Counted from the first letter of the stretch, positions 1 to 13,350 are shown. The stretch: DNA of 64,000 nt from Schizochytrium sp. TIO01 (GCA_004764695.1 SMSO01000032.1:4773483-4837482); one strand, 5' to 3'. Program-made: numbers and translations. Notes: generated by a model not told the origin, from the letters alone.

Positions 1-482
1 GAACACAGGGGCCTAACGCGTCCCTGAGAACGGTGAGTGTATACTGTATAGGATCTCTGCAAGCATCTGCTCTTGCCTTAACACCTGCCAAGATAGATCC
101 GTCTCGTTTGGCTTCAGTTCATGCCTGGAGCTGAGTCACAATATCTATTCTCCTCGAGCTTTTGCTGCTGCTTGCACTGCTGCTTTGGCTGGACCTAGAG
201 GACAGGTTGGATAGGTTCTGGCTGAGGAAGAGGAGGTTATATATTTGAACGTGCTGGAGCAGGTCCTGTAGAATACAGTTGTTTTACTCGTTGAAGTCCT
301 TGGTTGCTTGGTTGACTAACTCGTTGAATATCTTGCATACGATCAATCCCACCTTATTTTAATTTATTACTACGTGGATACAACTCGTGCAAAATTGCGT
401 GGCTAACACAGCTTTGCAAAACGAGGGCAACCTAGGCAGCTCTCTAGAAAAGCTTGAGGCGTGTATTCCTTGTGGAGAGCTT
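1..482. other. 5' flank of VPS35
   Basis: No gene is visible. The stretch is the presumed promoter and 5' leader of the plus-strand VPS35 gene. A GTGAGT donor-like site lies near position 31, so a leader intron or the end of an upstream transcript is possible. The reading frame of VPS35 is open back to about 387, but it contains no ATG before 483. Confidence 0.4.
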
Positions 483-3269
483 ATGGCAGCATTGGCAGGC
501 CGAGGAAGAGGCGCTGCGAGATCGAGAAGAGCATCCGGACCGCAGGCATACCCTAGCATGGACCAACATGATGATATGGCGCGTCGCCTTCGCGATGCGT
601 TGCGCGATGTTGAGGAGAATGCCTTCCATATGAATCGTGCCATTGATGCGAACAACCTTGATGATGCAATCAAGTACGCCCAGAATATGCTCCGCGAACT
701 CCGATCTGGTGCGCTGTCACCGCGCCCTTACTATGAATTATGGATGAAGATCTTTGACTACCTGCGTCAGCTGCACTCATACTTCTTGGACATTAATAAC
801 AAGGGAATGCCAATGGAGGAATTGTACAGAAAAGTACAGTCTTCGAGCTTTATCATTCCGCGCTTGTACCTCATGATTACTACGGGCTCAGCTTTCCTCA
901 TGTCCCAAGAGGCATCTTCGCAGGAGATTCTTACGGACTTGATCGAAATGTCAAAGGGCGTCCAGCACCCAATGAGGGGTCTCTTTCTACGCAACTATCT
1001 TTTGAAGATGACACAGGATAAGCTGACATCGGAGTTCGATGTCAGCACCGAGTTTGCCATCTCCTATGTTCTCCAAAACTTTGGAGAAATGAACCGACTT
1101 TGGGTTCGTATGCAGCACCAAGGCAACCCCAAAACCCGTGCCCGCCGAGAAAAGGAGCGCCAGGACCTAAAGGTTCTCATTTCGTTCAATCTTGTTCGTC
1201 TTTCGGAGTTCGAGGGAATGACCTCCCAGGTTTACCAAACCTCTGTACTTGGCCAAATTCTTGATTTAGTGACAAACTGCAAAGATACGATTGCTCAACA
1301 GTATTTGATTGATGTTCTGGTTCAGGTTTTCCCTGCTCAGTACCATCTTGATACTCTGGAAAGACTTTTTGCTGCTTTTGAGCACCTTGAGCCCGCAGTG
1401 GACCTGAAATCCGTCTTGGAAAGCCTCATGGACCGCATCAAATACTACGGCGAAGAGGAAGACGAGGAAGATCAGGAGACTGAAACCGCAGAGAAGTCAA
1501 TCCAACCGCCCGCTCCTCCTAGTGATAAGACAGAGGACGCTCCTTCTGCAAAGGAAGATGCTGATGATGAAGATGCTGTAGATGAGGAACAGGGTGAGGA
1601 TGCCATTGATGATGAGGCTCAAGATGAGGACGAGGATAGTAAGCAAGGTGAACCGAAGGAATCGGAGCCAGCACCGATTGAATCAAACGGTGCAGAGGAA
1701 AAACCGAAGGAGCATGGAGTTCCTGCACGTGCGTACCAACTTATCAATGAAGTGGTGGCAAAAACAATTGCTAGTCGTCAAGACTTGAACCCCGAATCCG
1801 TTTTAGAACTGCATGTGTCTATGCTGGACTTTGTAGTTGCTTGCTACCCAGGTAATCTTGAATACCTTAGCAGTGTACTAGGATATTGTGCCGACTATTT
1901 GGAGAAGCATGAAGAGGCTGTACGTGCTCAAAATCTCGACCCTCTTGTCATGCAACTCCTCCGGGTCCCTCTCAAACAACAAGAACTTGGGTCGCTCGAC
2001 CTTCTCCGCCTTGAGCACTACCCTAACCTTATGGCTCGCCTAGCTAAGGTTGATAGTAAAATGAAGGTGGCGCACTGGTTTCTGCAGCATGTACTCTCTG
2101 ACGCAGACCTCCGTCTTAGCAAGCCCGAGGAGGTCACTGCCTTGCTTAGTTTTATTTCTCCCCTTGTTGCCAATGACCCGGCCAGTGGTGGGGATGCAGG
2201 AATCACTGCCGGGTTCGAGTCTCAGCAACAGACTGTAGCAAAGTTTCTTCACCGCGTTGATTCTGAGGACCCAGCGATGCTTTTTGAGATTCTTAACATC
2301 GTGCGGAAGCAGCTTTCCAAGGGAGGCTTAAACCGTATCCGCTACACACTTGTGCCTCTGTCCATGAGATACATTGACCTCGTAGATAAAATCCTTGCAG
2401 TTCGCTCTTCAATTGATGGTGATGCTGAAGAGTCACAAAAGGATGAAGGTAACAATGATAACCAGGATGGCGACGAGGATGATGATGATCTTCTCGGCCT
2501 TGGGTCGAGCAAAAAGAACAACGATGCTGTTAGTTTGCGCAAAATCTTTCAAATTCTTCACGAGCTTGCATCCTCTCTTGGTGCAAATGTAGACCTTCAA
2601 CCGATGGCCATGCGCGCTTTTCTGCAAGCTGCTTTGTCCGCGGATCGTGCTCGTGAACAAGAAATTGCGTACGAACTCATGGTACAAGCGTTTACACTGT
2701 ATGAGGATGTCGCCGACTCCAAGGAGCAAGTGCGCACATTGCCAGTGCTTATCGGCACGGTCATGGAAACTCGTGGCTTTGACAAGGACAACTATGATAC
2801 ACTGAGCACTAAGCTGACACAATATGCAGCAAGGTTGTTGAAGAAACCAGACCAGTGTCACATGGTCCTTTCATGTGCTCATTTGTATTGGCATCCCGAC
2901 TCCAAGCGGGACGGTTCTGAAACCGATGAAGACGGTGCCATCGGCCAAGATTCCAAACGTGCAAATGAATGTCTCCAGCGTGCGTTACGCATTGCCGACT
3001 CTTGCATGACCCCATCTACTCATGTGGCTCTTTTTGTGCATATCCTGAACCAGTTTCTCTATTTCTTTGAAGCTGGTATGGACAAGGTGACCGCTGAGAA
3101 GGTAAACAACCTCGTAACCCTTGTGAAACAGAACTTTGACGAGATTGATGCCGAGTCGGAGGAGCGATCTACTGCTGAGCTTCATTTTCGCAATACAATC
3201 GCACACCTGAAGAGTCTTCAGGAGAAGCAACCAGAGAAATACAGTGCTGTGGACCTTGGTAGTTTGTGA
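483..3269 (+). CDS. VPS35: VPS35, retromer cargo-recognition subunit
   Basis: This encodes the large alpha-solenoid subunit of retromer, the endosomal coat that returns cargo receptors to the Golgi or plasma membrane. The signature near the N terminus (PRLYLM, then KGVQHPMRGLFLRNYLL) is the VPS35 hallmark that binds VPS26. LWVRMQHQG, IRYTLVPL and a C-terminal LLKKPDQ...CAHLYW block also match the family. The protein is 928 aa, longer than the roughly 800 aa of animal VPS35. The excess is mostly an acidic Asp/Glu-rich insert at about residues 323-413, with a shorter one near 640-675. The start is the first in-frame ATG; a second ATG at 558 opens on a sequence closer to the usual VPS35 N terminus and may be the real start. 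It is one uninterrupted exon and converges on the RING-LON gene. Confidence 0.97.
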   Translation: MAALAGRGRGAARSRRASGPQAYPSMDQHDDMARRLRDALRDVEENAFHMNRAIDANNLDDAIKYAQNMLRELRSGALSPRPYYELWMKIFDYLRQLHSYFLDINNKGMPMEELYRKVQSSSFIIPRLYLMITTGSAFLMSQEASSQEILTDLIEMSKGVQHPMRGLFLRNYLLKMTQDKLTSEFDVSTEFAISYVLQNFGEMNRLWVRMQHQGNPKTRARREKERQDLKVLISFNLVRLSEFEGMTSQVYQTSVLGQILDLVTNCKDTIAQQYLIDVLVQVFPAQYHLDTLERLFAAFEHLEPAVDLKSVLESLMDRIKYYGEEEDEEDQETETAEKSIQPPAPPSDKTEDAPSAKEDADDEDAVDEEQGEDAIDDEAQDEDEDSKQGEPKESEPAPIESNGAEEKPKEHGVPARAYQLINEVVAKTIASRQDLNPESVLELHVSMLDFVVACYPGNLEYLSSVLGYCADYLEKHEEAVRAQNLDPLVMQLLRVPLKQQELGSLDLLRLEHYPNLMARLAKVDSKMKVAHWFLQHVLSDADLRLSKPEEVTALLSFISPLVANDPASGGDAGITAGFESQQQTVAKFLHRVDSEDPAMLFEILNIVRKQLSKGGLNRIRYTLVPLSMRYIDLVDKILAVRSSIDGDAEESQKDEGNNDNQDGDEDDDDLLGLGSSKKNNDAVSLRKIFQILHELASSLGANVDLQPMAMRAFLQAALSADRAREQEIAYELMVQAFTLYEDVADSKEQVRTLPVLIGTVMETRGFDKDNYDTLSTKLTQYAARLLKKPDQCHMVLSCAHLYWHPDSKRDGSETDEDGAIGQDSKRANECLQRALRIADSCMTPSTHVALFVHILNQFLYFFEAGMDKVTAEKVNNLVTLVKQNFDEIDAESEERSTAELHFRNTIAHLKSLQEKQPEKYSAVDLGSL

Positions 3270-3867
3270 ACTTACAGTTTTTAACATACAACATACTCTT
3301 CTCTCTTTTTTTAAAGTAAAGCAAAAGCAATTTTCTTGTTTGATTTCCATTTCTCATTGGCCATATCAAAAGACTCTGACAAGAGAGTCTAGATTGCACT
3401 CATTTTACTAAGTTATAAGTGTGTATGGTGAGGGAGTTGCTTAGACTCCTCGCCATTTGCTGATGGACTTTCGAGGGTCTCTAGACTCTCCACCGTATAT
3501 TAATTAATGATAGAGCGCAGTTTCCGATACCTAGATTGAAAAATCTCCTGGTAATTTAAAAAAACAACACAAAAACGCACCGACCAAATTTTCTTTTGAT
3601 CTTCCGAAATTAAGGGCCGAGTTATATCTTGAAAAACATAAACTTGGAGGGGGGAATAGGTGAAATTGGATACACTTGAAGTTTAGATTAAAAAAAGATA
3701 CCGTGCATATTTGGAATAATCAGGCAGTCGAGACATTGTTTACAAATTGGTAGAGATTGGATATCGAGGACCTCACTGGTTTTAAAATCGTTTGAAAAAG
3801 AGCATGAAAATAGCACCCGGCGTGATACTCTGTACTCTGCAAGAATGAGATTGTCTTCTCATATTCA
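3270..3867. other. convergent 3' intergenic spacer
   Basis: AT-rich spacer between the 3' ends of VPS35 and the RING-LON gene. It must hold both 3' UTRs and polyadenylation sites. I see no gene or clear repeat. Confidence 0.5.
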
Positions 3868-5586
<1,719 letters not shown>

Positions 5587-6243
5587 CTAATTATCCTTTT
5601 TCCTAGCAAAGGCTGACACGCCGCGGCGAGGGCGGAGAGGCGTGAAATTGAGTTGTGCAAATATCCGTTCGTAAGAATTACGAAAGGGAGGGTTCTTGTC
5701 GTGAGAATCGTGGTTCACGTGCATGCAAGTTCTTTCATTTCGTTGCGACGGATGAGTGCTCAGAGTGTGTGCGTGTGTGGGAACCATAGTAAGGGAGGCA
5801 TTGAGAATGCAGAGACATAGGCATTAATGAGTGCAATGATAAACCAAGCTGAAAGAAAAAGTGCTAGAATATTGTCAGCGATTGTTATGGGAAGGGGCAT
5901 ATAGAGAGTTGGTGCTCCTGAAACGTGCAGTCAGTATTATTGGAAAGGTCACATCCATCCTCATCTAGTGTTGCATCACGCGCTTCTATTTCTGCGAGCT
6001 TGGCTGGTGTTAGAGCCTGGTGCAGGGGAGAGATTGACCAGAAGTTCCATAGCTCGATCGAAGAGGAGCTTTGGATCTGACCATCTATCTCACTATAGTC
6101 TCGACTTTGATAGCAACATTATCCTACTGAAACGTGAATCGGGGCAGAATTTTACGTCGGGCAGCTCAGAAGTAGGGCCAAGCTAACTTGGCCATACTTC
6201 TCTAACGAAGGATAACTTGCAAGAAGTAATCATAACTAAGTCG
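5587..6243. promoter_or_regulatory. divergent promoter region
   Basis: Intergenic segment between two divergently transcribed genes, RING-LON (-) and the GAF protein (+). It should hold both promoters. I recognise no specific element. Confidence 0.35.
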
Positions 6244-8401
6244 ATGCTTAGAGCGCCTCAACAGGCAATGACCAGCCAATTACAGCAAGACTACCCGTCG
6301 AGGGGAATGCTAGCAACTGGGAAAGCCTCTCCAAATGGGCACAAAATTATTGGCAAAATGGGGCGAGGAGTCTTACCTGGACCACCGGCACAACAACGAT
6401 CTGGCCCAGTGCCTGGACAACTTCAGCGGTCAGGAAGCATCAACTTGAAACAGTTTGAGGCTCTTCTGGACCAGTATAAGGTAGATCCTGGTGAAGTATC
6501 TGTGAAGGAAGCTTACCAATTCTTTAAGCGCATTGAAAGCCAACGAGATAGGAAATCTTTAGATAGTAGTCCAGCAGTTGTCCTTTCGCTCATGCGAGAC
6601 CAGCTTACACTTTTGCGACACAAACGAGGCGATTCCTTTCGTTCGTCAAATAATGAAGGCTCAACCCGGTCCATAATTCCGCCGCCACCCTCTAGATCTC
6701 CTTCGACATCCTCGCTTGCACCTGCTCTAGCTCGCACTGATTCCGACATTTCAATGTTGCAACGTTCTCCTTCCTCTTCATCGATGTTTCGCGGCTCTCA
6801 AGGTGAACCACCCCGTGCCAGCCGCCAAGTCTCAAATTCTCAGCTTGTCATTGAAGAGATGCGTTCTGGGCTTGATCAGGCAAGAAATTTGGTGAACGGT
6901 CTCATGCCTGCAAACCCAACCTCATCGCCATCTCGTATGCCTGGTCGAAAGCAATTGCCGCCGCCTCCTCAGCGCCCGCCCACAGACCTACCTCCAAGTA
7001 ACGAAGGGAAGGAAAGCGAGCGTGGCGGTGCTACCTTTGTGCGCCGTCATTCGGAGACAGCTGCGAGGATGAATCAGGAAAAGGCTCCAGGATTTCTCGT
7101 AGAACGCCACTCCATGAGTAATTCTCCTATTAAAAAGAAACCTCCGCCGCCAAGCAACCCTCCACCCATATTGCGTCGGAATAGTAGTAATATCGAAGCT
7201 CCGGGGAGCCCAATGGCAAGATTGAATGCCTTGTCTCCCTTGGCAAAACAGAATTCGTTTCAGAAACCTCCCCCTCCATCTCTCATGAGTTTTGGTCAAA
7301 CTCGGCCAAAGACAAATGAAGATAACCTGAACGAGGACTCTGATGACGATGATTACAGGAAAGGCTTACTTGATATTGAGCAACAGAATAAGCAAAACAC
7401 AACAGATAGTCTCACAAAGAATCATTCACCACACAGCAAGAAAAACACAGGAGACGTATCTAGCGGCACTTTGGGATCTCAGAATCCTACAACGGTATCA
7501 GCTTCTGCAGAGCGCGAGATGTTTAAGCTTCGTGAAAAACTAACCGCTCTGGAAAACCAAGTTGTGCGAGAGCAAAACGAGAAAGAAAGGCTGCGCAATC
7601 ATTTGCTGCAAGCCCAAAGAGAACTGCATATGTCTGATACAAACCTCAAGGAGGTTGAAGAGAGCCTGAAGGGTATCCGGGATCGAGTTGCATCCAATGA
7701 AAAGGTGATTGCTGAGCAGAAAGATAAAATCAAAGGCTTACAGCTTGAACAGAAGACATCATTGCGAAAGTCTCATCAGCGTTTTCGATGCTGCCATTGA
7801 CTTTATGAAAGGTCTTCTAGTTGATACAAAATTTGAAAGTCTAGTGCAGACACTCAAATCAAGGTTGCGTATGATTGTTGGTGCAGAGAGAGCCGAAATC
7901 TATATTGTTGATCGGCAAGCTGAAGAACTGATTGCTTACAGGGAGCGGAGCGGATCTAGGCGACCTTTACCGAATGGATCAAGCCTTTGGAAGGGTCGTT
8001 TTCCTATGGATGCAGGCATTGTCGGTAGCGTTATTCACGAAAAGACTATGCAGGTAGTTCAGGATGTTGAAAAAGATGTTCGTTTTGATGCGCTAGTTGA
8101 TGGTATAGGCTCAAACGGGGTTCGTTCTCTTGTGGTATATCCTATTCTCATGCGTCAGGAGGTAGTTGCAACTGTCGTCGTAGTGAATAAACTATCTTCG
8201 AATGGACGAATCACTGGGGATGCGTTCAGCACGCAAGATATCAATACTGTCCAAGATTTTGCAACACTAACAACACTGGTGTTTTTGCAGCAACAAATTC
8301 ATAAAACCCGCATGGCATCTACTTCAAGTATTCGCAAGCTCGACGTTGAGGGTTCAGATGCCGAAGAAGAATCAGACAGTGAGGAGTATAAGAATAACTA
8401 A
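6244..8401 (+). CDS. proline-rich, coiled-coil and GAF-domain protein, frame-shifted
   Basis: The first part (ATG at 6244 to a stop at 7798-7800) has a short helical block (about residues 65-120), then long Ser/Pro-rich disordered sequence with several poly-Pro runs that could bind SH3 or WW domains, an acidic patch, and a coiled coil. The second part is open from before 7709 to 8401 in another frame. It holds a GAF-type sensor domain (GAERAEIYIVDRQ, then GIVGSVIHEKTMQVV, then VRSLVVYPI) and an acidic tail. A GAF fold right after a coiled coil is a natural arrangement, so I read this as one gene of about 718 aa with a +1 shift near 7760-7775, where AAA and TTTT runs occur. GAF domains bind small ligands such as cyclic nucleotides or mediate dimerisation; the ligand cannot be read from the sequence. 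The family is not recognised. Confidence 0.7.
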
Positions 8402-8770
8402 TCATGGTATCGCCTTATCCATTGGAGCGTAAATAATTGTGTTATATATAATTCAACAATCCATTTTGAAAGTTAATTTTTTAATGCTGTTCCTTCACTC
8501 CATCAACGAAGAATGCGTGAGAGGACGAGAAGCTTAGTAGAAATAGTGAAACTTCCGGGCTCCCTGTTCCATTGTTAATTTAAACAATCAAGAGCAAAAA
8601 CCAAACTAGAATAGACATACTTACTGTTATAAATCCTATTATTTCTAAGAAACGACAGAGGAACAGACGGGCTGAGCAGGATAGATAGAGTTCTACCGTG
8701 TTAAAGTATTGTGATTACACAGTTTACTAAGCGTGGGATTTTACACTACGCCTTGAAAAGAGTATAGTTA
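8402..8770. other. convergent spacer
   Basis: AT-rich spacer between the 3' ends of the GAF gene and the UDP-xylose synthase gene. Nothing further is seen. Confidence 0.5.
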
Positions 8771-9811
8771 TCACTTGGAAGGTGTAAGCTTTTCTGAGTT
8801 AGCGTGCGCAGTATGCTTAGTGGGATCCTTGTACCGACGCATATCAAGGTCCTTGAAATATTCAATGGTCTTTTGCAAACCATCACGAAGCTGGACATTG
8901 GGCTCCCAGTTGTTAAGGTACTTTTTCGCCTTGGTAATGTCTGGGCGGCGCTGCTTCGGGTCATCATTAGGAAGCGGCATGTAGATAATTTTGCTAGAGG
9001 ACCCTGTGAGCTCAACTACAAGCTCTGCTAGTTCCTTGATAGTGAACTCATTTGGGTTACCGAGGTTGACGGGACCGACGGTCTCAGTCTGGTTCATGAA
9101 ACGAACCATGCCTTCAATGAGGTCATCGACAAAACAGAATGAACGAGTTTGACTTCCATCTCCATAAATGGTAATATCACGGCCCTGAAGAGCTTGCATG
9201 ATAAAGTTAGAAACGACACGACCATCGTATGGATGCATTCCAGGACCAAAGGTGTTGAAGATGCGCAGTACTCGGATATCAACGTTGTTTTGACGGTGAT
9301 AGTCGAAAAAGAGGGTCTCCGCAGCACGCTTTCCTTCATCGTAGCAGGAGCGGACACCGTTCGGATTTACATGACCCCAGTATTCCTCAGGTTGGGGTGT
9401 AACATCTGGATCACCATAAACCTCGCTGGTAGATGCCTGGAGGATACGTGCCTTTGTGCGCTTGGCAAGTCCAAGCAAGTTCATGCTGCCCATGAAGCTG
9501 GTCTTCATTGTCTTGATTGGGTTGTACTGGTAGTGGACTGGGGACGCAGGGCAGGCAAGGTTATAAATTTGGTCCACTTCCGCGTGAAAAGGCTCGGTAA
9601 CATCGTGGCGGATGAGCTCAAAGTTGGGTTTATCTAGGAGATCGGCTATGTTGATACGCTGGCTCGTGAAGAAGTTATCAAGGCAGATTACCTCATGGCC
9701 TTCTGAAACGAGACGTCTACACAAATGAGAGCCAAGAAATCCTGCACCTCCTGTCACCAAAACACGCTGAAACTCCGCTGGTGCCCAGGTCTCCTCAGCC
9801 GTGGTCGTCAT
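8771..9811 (-). CDS. UXS1: UDP-glucuronic acid decarboxylase (UDP-xylose synthase)
   Basis: This extended short-chain dehydrogenase/reductase converts UDP-glucuronate to UDP-xylose, supplying xylose for glycoproteins and polysaccharides. It has the NAD-binding [10 protein letters not shown] motif near residue 20, the substrate-loop STSEVYGDP motif, the catalytic Tyr-x3-Lys (YDEGK) near residue 155, and [21 protein letters not shown], diagnostic of UXS. The protein is 346 aa from the ATG at 9811, about the length of cytosolic plant-type UXS, with no membrane anchor. The frame stays open a little further upstream but without an ATG, so a Golgi-type N-terminal extension on a separate exon cannot be excluded. 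Confidence 0.95.
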   Translation of the reverse strand: MTTTAEETWAPAEFQRVLVTGGAGFLGSHLCRRLVSEGHEVICLDNFFTSQRINIADLLDKPNFELIRHDVTEPFHAEVDQIYNLACPASPVHYQYNPIKTMKTSFMGSMNLLGLAKRTKARILQASTSEVYGDPDVTPQPEEYWGHVNPNGVRSCYDEGKRAAETLFFDYHRQNNVDIRVLRIFNTFGPGMHPYDGRVVSNFIMQALQGRDITIYGDGSQTRSFCFVDDLIEGMVRFMNQTETVGPVNLGNPNEFTIKELAELVVELTGSSSKIIYMPLPNDDPKQRRPDITKAKKYLNNWEPNVQLRDGLQKTIEYFKDLDMRRYKDPTKHTAHANSEKLTPSK

Positions 9812-10546
9812 GATGTCGATTGGCTTGATGCTCGCTGGCTCACTAAACAGAGCAGTACCTTCAAAGCTTCTAAATAAGAATTCGACTAACTTTCTGATCC
9901 AGGACAACAGATGTCACCCAGATATCTGTCTGACTAGCTTTCACACGTAGTCAGGCCGTGCAAAGGTGTCTCCTAGAGAAGCCAGGGTTGATGTGGTTTT
10001 GCTAGCTGCCAATGCCAAGAAAATGTTTCCCTCACGAGCGAGTAGAAGACGGCTCACTTTTTGCGAATGAACAGCTACTACAAGAATTATATGTGAACTA
10101 TGTTTTGCACTACATTTAAAAAAAAAATGCTTTGGAGCACATTGGATTCAGTGTTCAGAATTTATTAGCACAATATTATACGGTGCTTCAGAATTGCTGT
10201 CAGATACAAGTTGGTTAGTTCTTACAGACAGTAAGTGAGTTAGATTTCGTTGGAGTCAAAGATAAGATTGAAGGGACAAACAATGTATGGTTTATCAAGT
10301 TTATGAAAATAAGGCTACGCTTTGCTTGCTAGCGAGCGAGCGAGCGGATTAGCCGAGCGGCCAGATCAAAGGAGGAAGTTCTGGACGAGAACAAAAGCGA
10401 CATCAAAAGGGGAAGGCGCACCAGGAAAAGAACTTCTACTAGTACTACGACCCGCCAAGGGAACATATGTACGTGTGGAAAATGGGTAGGAAACAAAACA
10501 ATGGTCAGCCGCGACTCACGGCTGTCGTTGCTTTGCAATTTTGGGT
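9812..10546. other. spacer upstream of UXS
   Basis: Contains the UXS promoter and the 3' flank of the next minus-strand gene. The 10100-10330 part is AT-rich. A plus-strand GTAAGT occurs near 10228, but no exon can be assigned to it. Confidence 0.4.
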
Positions 10547-11932
10547 TTAGACGAAGAGACTCGTGTTCGTGCCAGGGGACCACTGGGTGGGGCTGGGCTG
10601 GGAGTTATAGAGACTGGCGAATTTGCGACGCAAAGCAAGCTCTAAAAACTCTCCATCAGAACGTGCACGAGACGGACTGCGTTCCTGCAAAGGTGTGAGA
10701 TCCGCAAATCGAGTCGAGCGCATCCGAGCAGGTGTTCCTCCGGGAGACCGATCTCCCATGGTCTTACGGAGATGAAAGGAAACATGCTTATTGTTAGCAT
10801 CCTTGCAGTTTTCTTTGTCTGCGACGAGGGGTGTACAGGGCCGCAATTTGACTTGTTGCAGCTGCTCTAGAGAAAGAATAGCACCCGGGGTGTTGCCTCG
10901 TGCACGCGAGGTCTTGGGTTGCTTCTGCGGGGTTGCACGGAGCTTGACCTCGCGAAGAGCCTCGAGCGTGATGACAGCGCTGCGTGATTTATTATTCACA
11001 GGCTTAGGTTTTTCCTTGCGCTGAGGTGTCTTGTTAGCACCCCGGAGGCGAACTTGTTGAAGAGCACTTGCAGAAATCGAGGGACGTGGGGCAGGGATTG
11101 GTCCTGGAGCACCAGAGTTGGCAGAGCTTGAGTCGTTCTGGAAGTTTGGATCGTCCAGACCGCGAGTATCGACGCCGTCTTTCATCATAGCTTGCTCCAC
11201 GGCAGATCTAGGCACGCCAAAGCTGAGCATGCGATGATATTTAGCGTAGGCCGGATTCTTGGCCGAGGCCTTTGCGGCAGGTTTACTCATGGAAACTGGT
11301 TCTGGAGTCTTAAAGGCCTTGGCGGGAGCAGGTGCACGAGGGTGTGAAGCCTGAGTGAGGTTGTCGCTACGTTGGTTTGCAGATTCCTGTACCAGGGCCT
11401 CGAGACTGGCGAGACGTGAGCGAAGGCTTACGATTTCGTCTTGAAGTTCCTTACTAGGGTTCGGGCGGTATACGAATTCTGCAATTTTCAAAGCACGATC
11501 CTTCATGCGTTCAACAAGTGCAGAAGAGCATTTTGCAAGGGATTTGCGCAAGGCCAACCTTGCGACGACAGACTTTTGCGACCACACGTTAAACTGGCAC
11601 TGCACAGCGTGCTTGAAGGCTCTGAACTTGATCTGCACTGTATCCTCTTGCTTTTTAGCTCCCAACTTTGCCTGGCGAGGCCCTGTGGCCCTGATCCTTC
11701 CATTATTGACTGTTTGGGTGTCCAGAGTAGCCCCGTTCTGCTCCTCGGCCTCAGCAGCCTCCTTAACTCGTTTCTTGGTTCGTGTGCGGCGGCGGATGTT
11801 TTTCACGGGTGCCGGCGACTGGAGCGGCTTAAACGGGTTGTTGTTTTCCAGAGCAATATCCCGCGACCTCGTGGTGAACTGCAGCACATATGTGCCCGTC
11901 GAGGCACGCCTGCGAGCCTGAAAGCGTCCCAT
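10547..11932 (-). CDS. candidate actin-regulatory protein with WASHC3-like motif and three WH2-like repeats
   Basis: A 461-aa basic protein starting at an ATG. Near its middle is YAKYHRMLSFGVPRSAVEQ followed by MMKDGVD. This closely resembles the short motif in WASH-complex subunit 3 (CCDC53) and some formin-like proteins (x-Y-x-K-Y-x-K-M-x-x-x-G-V-P, then M-x-x-x-G-x-D). Downstream are three spaced copies of a (S/T)-L/A-x-x-L-x-x-V-(K/R)-L-R unit (ALQQVRLR, ALREVKLR, QLQQVKLR), which look like minimal WH2 actin-binding motifs. A coiled-coil stretch precedes the WASHC3-like motif. The rest is disordered, with SP/TP phosphosites. The domain matches are from memory of motif shape and the repeats are short, so an actin role is inference. 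Confidence 0.8.
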   Translation of the reverse strand: MGRFQARRRASTGTYVLQFTTRSRDIALENNNPFKPLQSPAPVKNIRRRTRTKKRVKEAAEAEEQNGATLDTQTVNNGRIRATGPRQAKLGAKKQEDTVQIKFRAFKHAVQCQFNVWSQKSVVARLALRKSLAKCSSALVERMKDRALKIAEFVYRPNPSKELQDEIVSLRSRLASLEALVQESANQRSDNLTQASHPRAPAPAKAFKTPEPVSMSKPAAKASAKNPAYAKYHRMLSFGVPRSAVEQAMMKDGVDTRGLDDPNFQNDSSSANSGAPGPIPAPRPSISASALQQVRLRGANKTPQRKEKPKPVNNKSRSAVITLEALREVKLRATPQKQPKTSRARGNTPGAILSLEQLQQVKLRPCTPLVADKENCKDANNKHVSFHLRKTMGDRSPGGTPARMRSTRFADLTPLQERSPSRARSDGEFLELALRRKFASLYNSQPSPTQWSPGTNTSLFV

Positions 11933-13350
11933 CAGCTCAACTCAAGATGTCGCGCTCCCAAAGTCTCAAAATCTTCAAGGTACCCCAACCCTGACGAACC
12001 CGAGCTGTCCACGACAGTTGCTCAAACTGTCTGTCGCCGCACAACTTCAGCCGCTGTTCGACTTTGTAGCAGCCGGCTTTACAGGAATGGTCTCGTCCAG
12101 GTTGCTTGTTTCTTATCTGGTCTCGAAAGCTCTGCATTACACCGTCAATATACTCACTCTTTCATTCATTTCTTCAATCAACAACAAATCATCTCTTCAT
12201 CGCTGCGACCTCCTTCTAGCTCCTAGATAGGCAGTACTATAGGTCAACACTGATATCTATCTAATTAACAGTAAAAGTGGTGCTGCATATTGTGTCTAAG
12301 GCGATGGATGTGAAACGGTTGCATGTCATCTCTGCACTATCAGGCAACACAGTGATTGGCATGCACGCGGGAAAGGACTCGTGGCAAGGCGTAGGAAACG
12401 GGTTAACTAATACGTCATATTGTCACCCGCTGGAGGCGTTCGGTGGTTTTGGTCATAGGGAGAAGTGGGCTCGTGCATGATCATGGTTGAGTGCTACACC
12501 AGAAAAGTTAAAAAAACGAAAAGAAAAAAAAAACGAAGAACATCATGTCTAAATAACATAATATGGGTAATAGAACTATGGTGATAATGAGAAAAAAACA
12601 GAAACAAAAAACAGAACTTTATGAATGGAGCGTTGCGAACGTGCAACAGCCAAAAGGGAGGTGCAGACAAAGTGCGAGAACAAACTCAACTGTCGAATAA
12701 GTGATGGAGTAAATAAAGTATTTGCATTGGGTGGTATATGATGGTGGTCCTGGTGGTGCACGAGATGCTGCAATGATTCCAATTGACTAGCTCTTATGTC
12801 TTAGATCCAAGTAAACTTGCTTGGAGATTGGGGACTTGTAGAATACGACGTGTGTCATGTAACCAATACTACTCAGGTACCTAAAACCGACGACCACATA
12901 TTTTAATATCTACGTATTGAATTTTCTATTGTGAACTGCAGAGGAATGAATTGCTTATGATTATTGTTCTAAACATAATTACTGCGCATGAAGAAACAAT
13001 CCTAGGTAATCGTCTTAGAAATAATTACAAGTCAAAGGGAGTCTGGGTCCTTGTCCAATTCAATTCGAGCGATACTGATACTAAACATTAGCTATTTAAA
13101 TCACATCTATAAGCGAAATACATAGCTTATTTCTGAGAGAAAAGTCGAATGCCACATTTTGTCCAAGAAGGCACTGAATTCTTTACATTCTATGCAAAAT
13201 CGGCATTGTTTAAATTCCATAGAGAGAAGAGCACGCCATAAAACTGTGTTATTATACACGCCGTCTCTGCAATACCCAATATATATCGAGTACCTATTTT
13301 TTGGACGGGAGGCAAAATTTTAGAATTTTAGAGGTGAAGAAATAATAATT
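11933..13350. other. gene-free spacer
   Basis: About 1.4 kb between the starts and ends of two minus-strand genes. Composition is AT-rich from about 12480 onward. A 67-codon ATG frame at 12280-12480 on the plus strand has no recognisable features and I do not call it a gene. Confidence 0.45.

Noticed and set aside
9149-9637. 162-codon plus-strand frame inside UXS
   Set aside because: It is antisense to a well-conserved enzyme and has no recognisable features; it is a codon-bias shadow.
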